This document shows, one piece after another, positions 6,557 through 13,515 of a DNA stretch of 14,360 bases. The notes under the pieces were generated by a model that was given only the letters and a program-made list of their open reading frames with translations, searched no databases and had not been told where the DNA came from. The DNA is from Acidobacteriota bacterium (GTDB lineage Bacteria > Acidobacteriota > Terriglobia > Terriglobales > Acidobacteriaceae): positions 1 through 14,360 of the forward strand of contig JAKCDN010000026.1 in the NCBI GenBank assembly GCA_021841795.1, in the 5' to 3' direction. A program made the translations under genes and the position numbers. How positions within the stretch are numbered: the stretch's first letter is position 1; each line of letters starts with the position of its first letter.

Positions 6557-9460
6557 GTGAAGATTCAGCACACTTTCATCTCGCGCGCCGTCGCCAAGGC
6601 GGGGCGTCTGTTCCGCTATGCCGCGATTCTGGTTTTGGTTTCGGCAGCGGTCGCCGCGCTGGCTCAGACCTCGGAGACGATCGACCAGATCCGGGTGATC
6701 GGAAACCGCCGCATCCCGAAGGAGACGATCCTGGCGCGGATGTTCACGCACCCGGGGGACACGTACGACCCGATCTCGATTGAGCGCGACTTCCACTCGC
6801 TGTGGAACACGGGCTACTTCGAGGATCTGCGGATCGAGCGGGAGGACACGGAGCGGGGCGTGATTCTGAACGTGTTTGTGCGCGAGAAGCCCACGATCCG
6901 CGAGATCAACTACAAGGGTCTGAGCAGCGTGACGGTTTCCGACGTGCTGGACCGTTTCAAGAAGGAAAAGGTGGGTTTGTCGGTCGAGAGCCAGTACGAT
7001 CCGACGAAGATCAAGGCGGCCGAGGCGTCGATCAAGCGGCTGCTGGCCGAGCACGGCCACCAGTTCGCCACGATCAAGACGGACGTGAAGACGATCCCGC
7101 CGGCGTCGGTGCAGGTGAACTTCAACATCAAGGAAGGTCCGGTGGTGAAGGTGGGCCGGATCTCATTTATCGGCAACCGGCACCTGAGCTCGCTGTACCT
7201 GCGCCGGTCGATGAAGAACCTGAAGCCGATCGGAATCCCCTACTCGATCATCTTCGAGGATCTGTTTCCGCAGACCTACGACTCGTCGAAGCTGGAGGAA
7301 GACACGGAGCGCGTGCGCCAGGCGTATCGGGACAAGGGGTATGCCAACGCGGCGGTGGAAGAGCCGAAGACGCAGATCCGCGACGAGGGCGGCCTGAACT
7401 GGTTTACCTTCCGTCCGCGCAAGGGCAAGCGGATCGACATCCAGCTGACGATTGAAGAGGGCGGCCGCTACCGGCTGGGCACGATCACGTTCACGGGGAA
7501 CAAGCAGATCACCAACCAGAAGGCGCTACGGGCGCAGTTTTCCCTGAAGGACGGGGACTGGTTCAATGCCACGGCGATCGGCAAGGGGCTGGACAACCTG
7601 AAGAAGGCCTACGGAAGCCTGGGGTACATCAACTTCGGCGCGGTGCCGACGGTGAAGACGGACGACCAGAAGAAGACGGTGTCATTGAACATCGACATCG
7701 ACGAGGGCAAACAGTTCTTTGTCTCCCGCATCGAGTTCCAGGGCAACACGATCACGCGCGACCGCGTGATCCGGCGCGAGCTGATGCTGGACGAAGGCTC
7801 GGTATACAACTCGCAGCTGTGGGAGTACAGCCTGCTGCGCCTGAACCAGCTGGAATACTTCGATCCGCTGAAGGTGGACCAGGACTCGGAGGCGCACCAG
7901 GACCCGGACAACGGCACGGTCGAGCTTCTTCTGAAGGTGAAGGAGAAGGGCAAGAACTCGATCGGGATGAACGGCGGCGTGAGCGGGTACTCGGGCGCGT
8001 TTCTGGGCGTGAACTACCAGACCAACAACTTTCTGGGACTGGGCGAGACCCTGAGCCTGCAGGCCAACCTGGGCAGCATCCAGCGCACGTTCCTCTTCGG
8101 CTTTACGCAGCCCTACATCAGGAACCGCCCGATCAACGTGGGCTTCCAGATCTTCAACCAGAAGCAGGATTACAACGCGGCGAAGAACTACCAGGCGACC
8201 ACGGGAGCGTCACTGAACCTTTCCACCGCGGAGAAGTCGCTGACGCAGAACTATAACGTCGGATCGGACGGCCTGAACTTCTCGATCAGCTACCCGCTGA
8301 AGCGTCATGCCTTCCAGCGCGTGGGCATGACCTACTCGTGGACGAAGTCTTCGATCACGGCATTCAGCACGGCGTCGGAGACGTTCTTCCAGACGATCGC
8401 GTTCCGGTCCGGGATCCAGGGCTCGAATCCGCTGGCGGGGATCATCAACAGCTCGGTCAGCCTCAGCTATTCCTACGACACGGTATCGAACCCGCTGCGT
8501 CCGCGCGAAGGCAAGCAGTACACGGCGTTCTTCCAGATTGCCGGACTGTGGGGCGACGTGCGCTACATCAACCCGGTGGTGGCGTACAAGCGTTTTATTC
8601 CGGTGCACTATCTGATGCCGTCGGCATCGGGACGGAACGTGCTGGGCATCCGCGCGCAGTTGAGCTACATTCGCGGCATCTCGGGAGACGTGGCGCCGCC
8701 GAACAACCGTTTCTACGCCGGCGGCGAAACGGACCTGCGCGGCTTTGACGAGCGCAGCTCGACGCCGTACGGCTACGTGCCGACGCGCGTGAACTTCCAG
8801 CTCACGAACCCGGACGGCAGTTGCGTTCCGCGCGATCCGACGAATCCGGAAGACAACCAGTGCATCCAGGTGCCGCTGCCGGTTTACGGTATCGCCTCGA
8901 TCGGCGGCGACGCCAACTTCAACACCAACCTGGAGTACCGCATTCCGGTGGTGGGGCCGTTCACGTTCGCGTTCTTCGACGATTTCGGCCTCGATGCGGC
9001 GGTGAGCCACGGGCAGCTTCTGCAGAGCCCCGAGGGCTATGCCTCGTTGATCGCGCCGCTTTACGGATGTCCGGTGGTGAACAACGGCTCCTGTCAGGGC
9101 GGCATTTCGGGATCGCAGGTCGGCTTCCAGCCGGATATCCGGCCGGTGGCGGGAACCAACCTGGTGCCGCGCATGTCGGTCGGCTCGGAGCTGTCGGTGC
9201 TGATGCCGATCATCAATGCGCCGTTCCGGCTGTACTACGCGTACAACCCGATGCGCCTGTTCGAGCAGCCGTATTGCAACGACGTCGTACTGGGCCAGAA
9301 GCTGGAGAGCTGCTCCGCCGAGCTGATCACGCGGTCAATGTTCCCGCCGGGCGGCGCGGGCGATTACACGTACCAGGAAGCGATGCAGGCCTACGGCGCG
9401 CAATATGTGTTCCGGGAGCCGCGCAAGACCTTCCGCCTGACCATCTCCACGACGTTCTAA
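6557..9460 (+). CDS. bamA: Outer-membrane protein assembly factor BamA (Omp85 family)
   Basis: BamA inserts beta-barrel proteins into the outer membrane as the core of the BAM complex. With the GTG at 6557 it has 967 residues. A signal sequence spans about 1-37 (hydrophobic YAAILVLVSAAVAALA). Five POTRA domains follow at about 40-112, 113-193, 196-300, 305-384 and 387-463; the second begins IREINYKGL and the fifth VSRIEFQGN. The 16-strand barrel runs from about 464 to the terminal Phe967. The loop-6 Omp85 motif appears as DLRGFDE (about 726-732), following RFYAGGE. I prefer 6557 because AGGG lies 10 bases upstream and the protein then opens directly with a signal peptide. The frame also allows GTG at 6485 or 6500 and TTG at 6530. 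All six Cys (756, 769, 838, 846, 907, 919) are in the later barrel loops. The barrel is larger than in E. coli because of long loops. Two OmpH chaperone genes follow, a classic partnership. Identity is certain; the start is not. Confidence 0.95.
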   Translation: MKIQHTFISRAVAKAGRLFRYAAILVLVSAAVAALAQTSETIDQIRVIGNRRIPKETILARMFTHPGDTYDPISIERDFHSLWNTGYFEDLRIEREDTERGVILNVFVREKPTIREINYKGLSSVTVSDVLDRFKKEKVGLSVESQYDPTKIKAAEASIKRLLAEHGHQFATIKTDVKTIPPASVQVNFNIKEGPVVKVGRISFIGNRHLSSLYLRRSMKNLKPIGIPYSIIFEDLFPQTYDSSKLEEDTERVRQAYRDKGYANAAVEEPKTQIRDEGGLNWFTFRPRKGKRIDIQLTIEEGGRYRLGTITFTGNKQITNQKALRAQFSLKDGDWFNATAIGKGLDNLKKAYGSLGYINFGAVPTVKTDDQKKTVSLNIDIDEGKQFFVSRIEFQGNTITRDRVIRRELMLDEGSVYNSQLWEYSLLRLNQLEYFDPLKVDQDSEAHQDPDNGTVELLLKVKEKGKNSIGMNGGVSGYSGAFLGVNYQTNNFLGLGETLSLQANLGSIQRTFLFGFTQPYIRNRPINVGFQIFNQKQDYNAAKNYQATTGASLNLSTAEKSLTQNYNVGSDGLNFSISYPLKRHAFQRVGMTYSWTKSSITAFSTASETFFQTIAFRSGIQGSNPLAGIINSSVSLSYSYDTVSNPLRPREGKQYTAFFQIAGLWGDVRYINPVVAYKRFIPVHYLMPSASGRNVLGIRAQLSYIRGISGDVAPPNNRFYAGGETDLRGFDERSSTPYGYVPTRVNFQLTNPDGSCVPRDPTNPEDNQCIQVPLPVYGIASIGGDANFNTNLEYRIPVVGPFTFAFFDDFGLDAAVSHGQLLQSPEGYASLIAPLYGCPVVNNGSCQGGISGSQVGFQPDIRPVAGTNLVPRMSVGSELSVLMPIINAPFRLYYAYNPMRLFEQPYCNDVVLGQKLESCSAELITRSMFPPGGAGDYTYQEAMQAYGAQYVFREPRKTFRLTISTTF

Positions 9461-9488
9461 GGGAGTTAAGACGGAGAAACGCCAAGAG

Positions 9489-9511
9489 GGCCGCTCGCAG
9501 GAGCGGCCTTT
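9489..9511 (+). terminator. Rho-independent terminator after bamA
   Basis: A perfect 8-bp stem, GGCCGCTC/GAGCGGCC, with a GCAG loop is followed by TTT, 28 bases after the bamA stop. The T-run is short but the stem is strong and well placed. It separates bamA from the first ompH copy, which has its own promoter. Confidence 0.8.
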
Positions 9512-9645
9512 CCGCACTGGAGGCGACATTACGATCCGAGTCCATGGGGGCGGCATGGGCCGGTGTGGATGCCGCATTCCCGGCCAGCTTTTGAGCGCGC
9601 GGGCGCGCCGCCGGCAGGGCGTCTCTGATTTTGTTCCCGGGTCTC

Positions 9646-9675
9646 TTGTTTGCCTGGTCCCTGCTTCTCTATAAT
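9646..9675 (+). promoter_or_regulatory. Promoter of the first ompH/skp copy
   Basis: A perfect TATAAT at 9670-9675 is preceded by TTGTTT at 9646-9651 with an 18-base spacer. Predicted initiation near 9682 gives a leader of about 150 bases. The sequence just after the -10 (TCCCACTAGTTCC) closely resembles the matching position upstream of the second copy. The rest of the 9512-9829 gap shows no other gene; it holds GC-rich palindromic stretches such as GCGCGCGGGCGCGCC near 9595. Confidence 0.65.
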
Positions 9676-9829
9676 TCCCACTAGTTCCCGGCGATGCCAT
9701 GGCGTGCGCAAATGCGCCCTACGCTGTGCGCCACGAAGTCTTTCGAAGAGGGTTCAGAGGGCATCGCAGGACGGCCCGGCCCCGACGGCGGCTACGCACA
9801 AGGGAACTCCAAGGAGTCATTCAATTCAC

Positions 9830-10480
9830 ATGAAGCGCCTGTTTTTGTCCGCACTTTTCCTGGTTTCTGCAACTGCCATGGTGGCTGCAGGCCAAACCCC
9901 GGCTGGAACCAGACCCGCCGCCGAGCAAAAGCCATCCGCGTCGGCCACTGTGCCGACGGCGAAGGTCGCCGTGATTGCTTTCCAGGCAGCGGTTGCCCAG
10001 ACCAACGAGTTTCAGCGCGATGTTGCCGATCTGCAGAAGAAGTACGATCCCACGAGAACCCAGCTGAAGAGCCTGAGCGACCAGATCGACGCGCTTACGA
10101 AGCAACTGCAGACGAACAGCGCCACGCTGACGGATGCGGAGCGCGCGAGCCGGGCCCGCACGATCGATGAAAAGAAGAAGCAACTGGACCGCGATTCCCA
10201 GGATGCGCAGAGCGACTTCCAGGCGGACATGCAGCAGACCATCAACGGCGTGGCGCAGAAGGTGGGCGTGCTGATGACGGACTATGCGCAGAAGCATGGC
10301 TATACGCTGGTTCTGGATGCCGGGGAGCAGCAGACGCAGACGGTTCTGTATGCGGTGCCGGCGATGGACATTACCAAGGCCGTGATCGAGGCATACAACC
10401 AGAAGTCCGGGATTCCGGCGCCCGCGCAACAGGCCGGCGGCGAGCCGGACGCGCCCCAGCCGCAACCGGCAGCGCACTGA
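9830..10480 (+). CDS. OmpH/Skp-family periplasmic chaperone, copy 1
   Basis: This is a predicted periplasmic holdase that would escort unfolded outer-membrane proteins to BamA. With the ATG at 9830 it has 216 residues. AAGGAG lies 13 bases upstream, and the start gives MKRLFLSALFLVSATAMVAA, a textbook signal peptide. The frame is open further upstream, but only with non-ATG starts and sequence unlike a signal. A low-complexity Ala/Pro/Ser linker (about 23-43) precedes the first core strand VAVIAFQAAVAQTNEFQRD. A long charged, Gln/Lys-rich helical hairpin follows (about 63-155, with EKKKQLDRDSQD), typical of Skp tentacles. The closing core strand is YTLVLDAGEQQT and then ITKAVIEAYN. The tail is Pro/Ala/Gln-rich. 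By eye about 60% of core residues match the second copy downstream. A possible hairpin follows the stop, so it may be transcribed separately. Family call is strong. Confidence 0.9.
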   Translation: MKRLFLSALFLVSATAMVAAGQTPAGTRPAAEQKPSASATVPTAKVAVIAFQAAVAQTNEFQRDVADLQKKYDPTRTQLKSLSDQIDALTKQLQTNSATLTDAERASRARTIDEKKKQLDRDSQDAQSDFQADMQQTINGVAQKVGVLMTDYAQKHGYTLVLDAGEQQTQTVLYAVPAMDITKAVIEAYNQKSGIPAPAQQAGGEPDAPQPQPAAH

Positions 10481-10503
10481 GAGCGGGCCGCAGGGAACAG
10501 TCT

Positions 10504-10545
10504 TCAGGCGCCGGCGGGCCGCGAACGGCGGACGCAGGCGCCTGA
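10504..10545 (+). terminator. Possible hairpin terminator after ompH copy 1
   Basis: A 9-bp inverted repeat, TCAGGCGCC/GGCGCCTGA, encloses 24 bases that contain an inner GCCG-CGAA-CGGC stem. It starts 23 bases after the stop codon. There is no T-tract after it, so it may be an attenuator or RNA-stabilising stem rather than an intrinsic terminator. It ends about 15 bases before the -35 of the next promoter. Confidence 0.4.
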
Positions 10546-10559
10546 GATGCTCTTCCGGT

Positions 10560-10588
10560 TTCCCAGTTTCAGCCGCCTGCCCTATAAT
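10560..10588 (+). promoter_or_regulatory. Promoter of the second ompH/skp copy
   Basis: A perfect TATAAT at 10583-10588 has TTCCCA at 10560-10565 as the likely -35, with a 17-base spacer (4 of 6 matches). Downstream, CCATCTAGTTCC parallels TCCCACTAGTTCC behind the first copy's -10. The predicted leader is about 160 bases long. Confidence 0.65.
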
Positions 10589-10687
10589 CCATCTAGTTCC
10601 TGCTGACGTCTCCGTTTGCGTCTATTGAGCCTTGCCGGTTCGGCGGGGAGTTCCCGAAACAAACCGGGATCAAGAGCAGCCGTGAGT

Positions 10688-10709
10688 ACGCAGGGGTTTG
10701 CCTCTGCGT
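10688..10709 (+). other. Hairpin in the 5' leader of ompH copy 2
   Basis: ACGCAGGGG pairs with CCTCTGCGT over nine base pairs (one of them G-U) around a TTTG tetraloop. It sits within the predicted transcribed leader, about 30 bases upstream of the AAGGAG ribosome site. No equally strong stem is seen in the leader of copy 1. It could influence mRNA stability or translation; its function is not known. Confidence 0.4.
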
Positions 10710-10756
10710 CGAACTACAGGAGCCAGACAGGAATTCCGAAGGAGTTTTCGATCCAG

Positions 10757-11431
10757 ATGAAGCGCACTCTTGCCCTCATTGCATTGCTGGCCTCAGGGAT
10801 GGTTCTGAGCGCCACCGCCCAAACCCAGCCTGCGCCGGCCGCCGCGGCGCCGAGCGCGGCTCCGACCGCGACTCCAGCCCGGATTGCGGTGATAGCCTTC
10901 CAACTGGCGGTTGCGCAGACCAACGAAGGCCAGCGCGACTTTGCGGACCTGCAGAAGAAGTATGCCCCGAAAGAGTCTGCGCTCAAGACCCTGAGCACCG
11001 ATGTGGATACCCTGACCAAGCAACTGCAGACGCAGGGCACGACGATGGCGGAGGCCGAGCGCGCCGCCAAGGCCAAGGATCTGGACGACAAGAAGAAGCA
11101 GCTCGACCGCGACTCGGAAGACGACCGCAACGACTTCCAGCAGGACATGCAGGACATGTACAACGGCCTGGCGTCGAAGGTGTACGACGTGATGCAGTCC
11201 TATGCGGAGCAGCACGGGTTCACGCTGATCCTGGACATTTCGCAGCAGCAGTCGCCGGTGCTGTTCGCCAGCAACGAGTCCAATATCACCAAGCAGGTGA
11301 TCGATGCGTACAACGTGAAGTCGGGCATTCCGGCTCCGCCAAGCGCAACGCAGGCTACTCCCGGGATGCAGTCGGCTCCCAAGCCCGCGACGTCGCGGCC
11401 TGGAACCTCCCGGCCCGCCGGATCCCACTAA
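10757..11431 (+). CDS. OmpH/Skp-family periplasmic chaperone, copy 2
   Basis: This is a paralogue of the gene before it, with 224 residues from the ATG at 10757 (AAGGAG 12 bases upstream). A TTG at 10616 keeps the frame open but adds 47 residues that do not look like a signal. The signal peptide ends near residue 21 (VLSATA, then QTQPAP), followed by an Ala/Pro/Thr linker to about 41. The core strand IAVIAFQLAVAQTNEGQRD leads into the coiled-coil arms (about 63-155, with DKKKQLDRDSEDDRNDF), then FTLILDISQQQS and ITKQVIDAYNVKSGIPAPP. The Ser/Pro/Thr-rich tail after about 195 differs from that of copy 1. It probably shares the role of delivering outer-membrane proteins to BamA. Whether the copies form mixed trimers or serve different clients cannot be read from the sequence. 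Confidence 0.9.
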   Translation: MKRTLALIALLASGMVLSATAQTQPAPAAAAPSAAPTATPARIAVIAFQLAVAQTNEGQRDFADLQKKYAPKESALKTLSTDVDTLTKQLQTQGTTMAEAERAAKAKDLDDKKKQLDRDSEDDRNDFQQDMQDMYNGLASKVYDVMQSYAEQHGFTLILDISQQQSPVLFASNESNITKQVIDAYNVKSGIPAPPSATQATPGMQSAPKPATSRPGTSRPAGSH

Positions 11432-11452
11432 TCGTATTTTGGCAGAGAAGCG

Positions 11453-11481
11453 GCAAAGGCCCTGAAAAACAGGGCCTTTGC
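11453..11481 (+). terminator. Hairpin terminator after ompH copy 2
   Basis: A perfect 12-bp stem (GCAAAGGCCCTG paired with CAGGGCCTTTGC) around an AAAAA loop begins 22 bases after the stop. A true T-tract is lacking (GCAGTTTC follows), but the T-run inside the right arm and the strength of the stem make it a likely transcription end. Confidence 0.7.
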
Positions 11482-11724
11482 GCAGTTTCAGGCCTTGGCG
11501 CAGGGCGGCCTTCTGTGGAAAAATTTGTGGAATTCTTCTGATGATCTTCGGGAGATTTTCTGCATGAAGCCCTTGTCATAGGGTATTTCCTTCTGCTAGG
11601 TTGTCTAAATCCTTCAATTTCAACGGGAAATATCTGGCAATCTGGCGCCGCAACGAGCCGAACGAGCGCGGAAGGCGTGCTGTGGGCAGGATCAGGTTTC
11701 CACAGTTCGGCGTGAACCCCCGAT
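11482..11724. other. Intergenic stretch between convergent transcription units
   Basis: No gene is seen between the ompH terminator and the terminator of the sigma operon. The stretch is locally more A+T-rich than its surroundings around 11514-11640. It contains a rightward promoter-like pair: TTGTCA at 11573-11578, then TGC-TAGGTT with the -10 at 11597-11602. There is no downstream rightward gene for about 1.9 kb. TGTGGAA-type motifs recur at 11514, 11526 and (reverse orientation) 11697. Confidence 0.35.
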
Positions 11725-11756
11725 TAAAAAAATATTAGGCCAATCTGTGGATTGGC
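11725..11756 (-). terminator. Rho-independent terminator of the sigma/anti-sigma operon
   Basis: Read on the minus strand, GCCAATC-CACA-GATTGGC forms a perfect 7-bp stem with a 4-base loop, followed by CTAATATTTTTTT. The T-run lies on plus positions 11726-11732 as A. It is about 130 bases past the anti-sigma stop, and no other leftward gene is nearby. This is the cleanest intrinsic terminator in the window. Between it and the anti-sigma stop (11757-11884) nothing else is recognised. Confidence 0.8.
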
Positions 11757-11884
11757 ACGCAATCTGCACGGGATGAGCGTGGAGATCCGTATTCCCATGG
11801 GGTCTGCCCGGGGGGTGCGGTGAGGCGTATTGCGTCCTGGGGCGGGATGGCGAAGGGATGGGGCGGGGTATTGTCCCGAGGGGC

Positions 11885-12664
11885 TCAGCCGGCGTTGACC
11901 AGGCCTACAAGCACCTTTGGCCCGGTGGGCTGGGGCATACCGCCCAGAGGCTCGAGAGTCACGGCGAAGGCCTTGGCGGCGACGCCGGGCGCCAGGCGCA
12001 TCACCACCGCGCCGTTCTGCTGGTTGGCATCGACGAGGCCCGCGCTTACGGGCGCGCCGGAGGCGGGCACGAGCCAGAGCTGATAGGTTTTGCCGGCCGG
12101 TGCGGGGGCGATCTGCCCGGAGTAGATGCCCATGCCCATGCGGGCGTTGTAGACCACGCGGGCCTGCCCGGGAGGTCCGCCGGGCTGCTCAAGCAGAGCG
12201 ATCTCAGCAGAGTCGGGCGCGCCGGTGATCTGTCCCATGGCCTGGAGCGCGGCGGCATCGCCGTCGACCTGGGCCTGCAACTGTTCGATCCGGCGGCCGC
12301 GTTCGAGATCCTGTCGGGCAAATTCAAAGGCGGCGAAGGCGAGCAGGGCGGAGGCGAGCGCGAAGCCGAGCGAGAAGCGCAGTCCCCAGCGGATCTTCCC
12401 GGCGGGCTTGAGAGCGGGCCGGCTTGCGCCGGCCGGGCGCGCGGCGCGGGCCTGCTGGAGCAGCGCGTTTTTGAGCCCCGGAGGCGGCGCGAGCGGAGGC
12501 GCAGAGAGGCCGATCAGGGCCGTGCGCTGCCGCGCCGCCGCGAGCTGCCGACGGCAGGCGGCGCAAGAGGCCATATGGGCTTCGAGCGCCTGTTTGTCCT
12601 CGCCGTCGAGCGCGCCTAGCGCGTAGAGGTCGAGATCTTCCGGATTGGCGTGCTCCATTGTCAT
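11885..12664 (-). CDS. Transmembrane anti-sigma factor, RskA (anti-sigma-K) type with zinc-binding motif
   Basis: Predicted to hold the neighbouring ECF sigma factor inactive at the inner membrane until an external signal triggers its release. It has 259 residues. The cytoplasmic N-terminus shows the ZAS motif H-x3-C-x2-C (H30, C34, C37 in AHMASCAACRRQ) after the typical opening DLDLYALGALDGED. A Pro/Ala linker leads to one membrane span (about 97-115, SLGFALASALLAFAAFEF). A predicted coiled coil follows (about 117-145), then a periplasmic RskA domain (about 150-257) with YQLWLVPASGAPVSAGL and FAVTLEPLGGMPQPTGP, hallmarks of that family. The ATG at 12664 overlaps the sigma stop by 4 bases (ATGA), indicating translational coupling; a second ATG two codons later is possible. 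Activation would be expected through regulated proteolysis, but no protease gene is in the window. Confidence 0.92.
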   Translation of the reverse strand: MTMEHANPEDLDLYALGALDGEDKQALEAHMASCAACRRQLAAARQRTALIGLSAPPLAPPPGLKNALLQQARAARPAGASRPALKPAGKIRWGLRFSLGFALASALLAFAAFEFARQDLERGRRIEQLQAQVDGDAAALQAMGQITGAPDSAEIALLEQPGGPPGQARVVYNARMGMGIYSGQIAPAPAGKTYQLWLVPASGAPVSAGLVDANQQNGAVVMRLAPGVAAKAFAVTLEPLGGMPQPTGPKVLVGLVNAG

Positions 12665-13218
12665 GCCAAGCTCTGTCGCAAAACCTGCATTGCGGTCCTC
12701 ACCCGCGTTTTTACGGTGCCCAGAGGAGCGCCGGTTCTGGCGGCGATCTCACTTTGGCTCATGCCTTCAAAATAAGCCAGTTCGAGCGCCTGACGCTGCT
12801 CCTGGGGAAGTTTTTCCATGGCGGCGGCGATATTTTGCGCCATTTGGGCGCGCGCAGCCTCGTCCTCAATATTTTCAGAAGAGACGAAGGTGCCTGCGAA
12901 GTCACCTTCTTCCTCTTCCAGCACCTCACGATCGCGGCGGCCGCGCAGCCGCGAGATGGCCCGGTTTCTGGCGATGACCATGAGCCAGGCGGGCAGCGAC
13001 CCGCGTGCGGCGTCAAAGCGCCCGGGATTGTTCCAGAGCTGCATGAACACATCCTGCAGAACCTCTTCCGCGGCCTGGTGATCGTTGAGTATGCGCATCA
13101 ACATGCCGAAGAGCAGGGAGGCGTAGCGGTCGTAGAGAGCGGACAACGCAGACTCGTCCCCATCCTTCATCCTGGCGATGAGGTCAGAGTCGGGCACATG
13201 TTGCCTGTTCGCAATCAA
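12661..13218 (-). CDS. RNA polymerase ECF-type sigma factor (SigK-like)
   Basis: This alternative sigma factor would direct RNA polymerase to a small regulon. It has 185 residues, normal for ECF sigmas, and lacks sigma regions 1 and 3. Region 2 spans about 22-94, with LYDRYASLLFGML, AEEVLQDVFMQLWNN and the region 2.3/2.4 stretch SLPAWLMVIARNRAISRLR. An acidic linker (EEEEGDF, about 101-107) separates it from region 4 at about 130-183 (LPQEQRQALELAYFEGMS, then the helix-turn-helix SEIAARTGAPLGTVKTRVR). The start is a TTG at 13218 with GGAG 9 bases upstream (plus 13228-13231). A GTG seven codons in is possible but has a poorer ribosome site. It overlaps the anti-sigma gene, a standard sigma/anti-sigma arrangement, and diverges from the fasciclin gene. 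The SigK-like label rests mainly on the RskA-type partner and the fasciclin neighbour. Confidence 0.93.
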   Translation of the reverse strand: MIANRQHVPDSDLIARMKDGDESALSALYDRYASLLFGMLMRILNDHQAAEEVLQDVFMQLWNNPGRFDAARGSLPAWLMVIARNRAISRLRGRRDREVLEEEEGDFAGTFVSSENIEDEAARAQMAQNIAAAMEKLPQEQRQALELAYFEGMSQSEIAARTGAPLGTVKTRVRTAMQVLRQSLA

Positions 13219-13319
13219 CGAGCTGAACTCCGTCCTTGAGGGAAGTACGCAGTAACGAGCCGCGATGGATTGAGCTTACCGCAGAGAGCTGCGCCGGGGA
13301 GGATGACGCTCCTTTAAGA

Positions 13320-13325
13320 CTTATA
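13320..13325 (-). promoter_or_regulatory. Possible -10 element of the sigma operon
   Basis: Read leftward, TATAAG (5 of 6 matches to TATAAT) lies about 100 bases upstream of the TTG start. No good -35 is seen 16-18 bases further upstream. No GGAA-type ECF -35 exists on this strand between the two divergent genes, so autoregulation by the sigma factor is not supported here. Low confidence. Confidence 0.25.
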
Positions 13326-13402
13326 CCACTGCGAGGGCGGGGCGAAGAGAGCGCGGCGGCGGGGGCGCAATCTCCGGTTTGATACGACGGGAAAGCGGAG
13401 CT

Positions 13403-13429
13403 GGAATTTTTACCCTTGAGCAATCCGTT
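13403..13429 (+). promoter_or_regulatory. ECF-type promoter candidate for the fasciclin gene
   Basis: GGAAT at 13403-13407 and CGTT at 13426-13429 are 18 bases apart, resembling the general ECF pattern of GGAA(C/T) at -35 and CGT(T) at -10. Initiation near 13436 would leave a leader of about 80 bases with AGAGGA 10 bases before the ATG. Placement in the 297-base divergent region next to an ECF sigma gene supports control by that sigma. By-eye identification only. Confidence 0.4.
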
Positions 13430-13515
13430 CGCCGGCGCGGCGGCGTACAGGGGAAGGAGGCGTAGCCAGCGAGGAGCGCTATCCCCAAACTTAACCGAGA
13501 GAGGAATCAATTGCC

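Noticed and set aside
8210..9010. Leftward 266-codon frame inside bamA
   Set aside because: Arg/Val/His-rich shadow of the bamA barrel coding sequence.
11514..11754. Cluster of TGTGGAA/TTCCACA motifs beside an A-rich tract, resembling DnaA boxes and an origin
   Set aside because: Only one motif fits TTWTNCACA, and the A-rich tract with the CAATCCACA motif is fully explained as the stem and T-run of a leftward terminator. No dnaA, dnaN or parAB gene is nearby.
11773..11823. Short rightward frame of 16 codons starting MSVEIRIP
   Set aside because: Too short, without a ribosome site or supporting context.
11858..12619. Rightward 253-codon frame opposite the anti-sigma gene
   Set aside because: Antisense shadow; the minus-strand frame has the zinc motif, membrane span and RskA domain.
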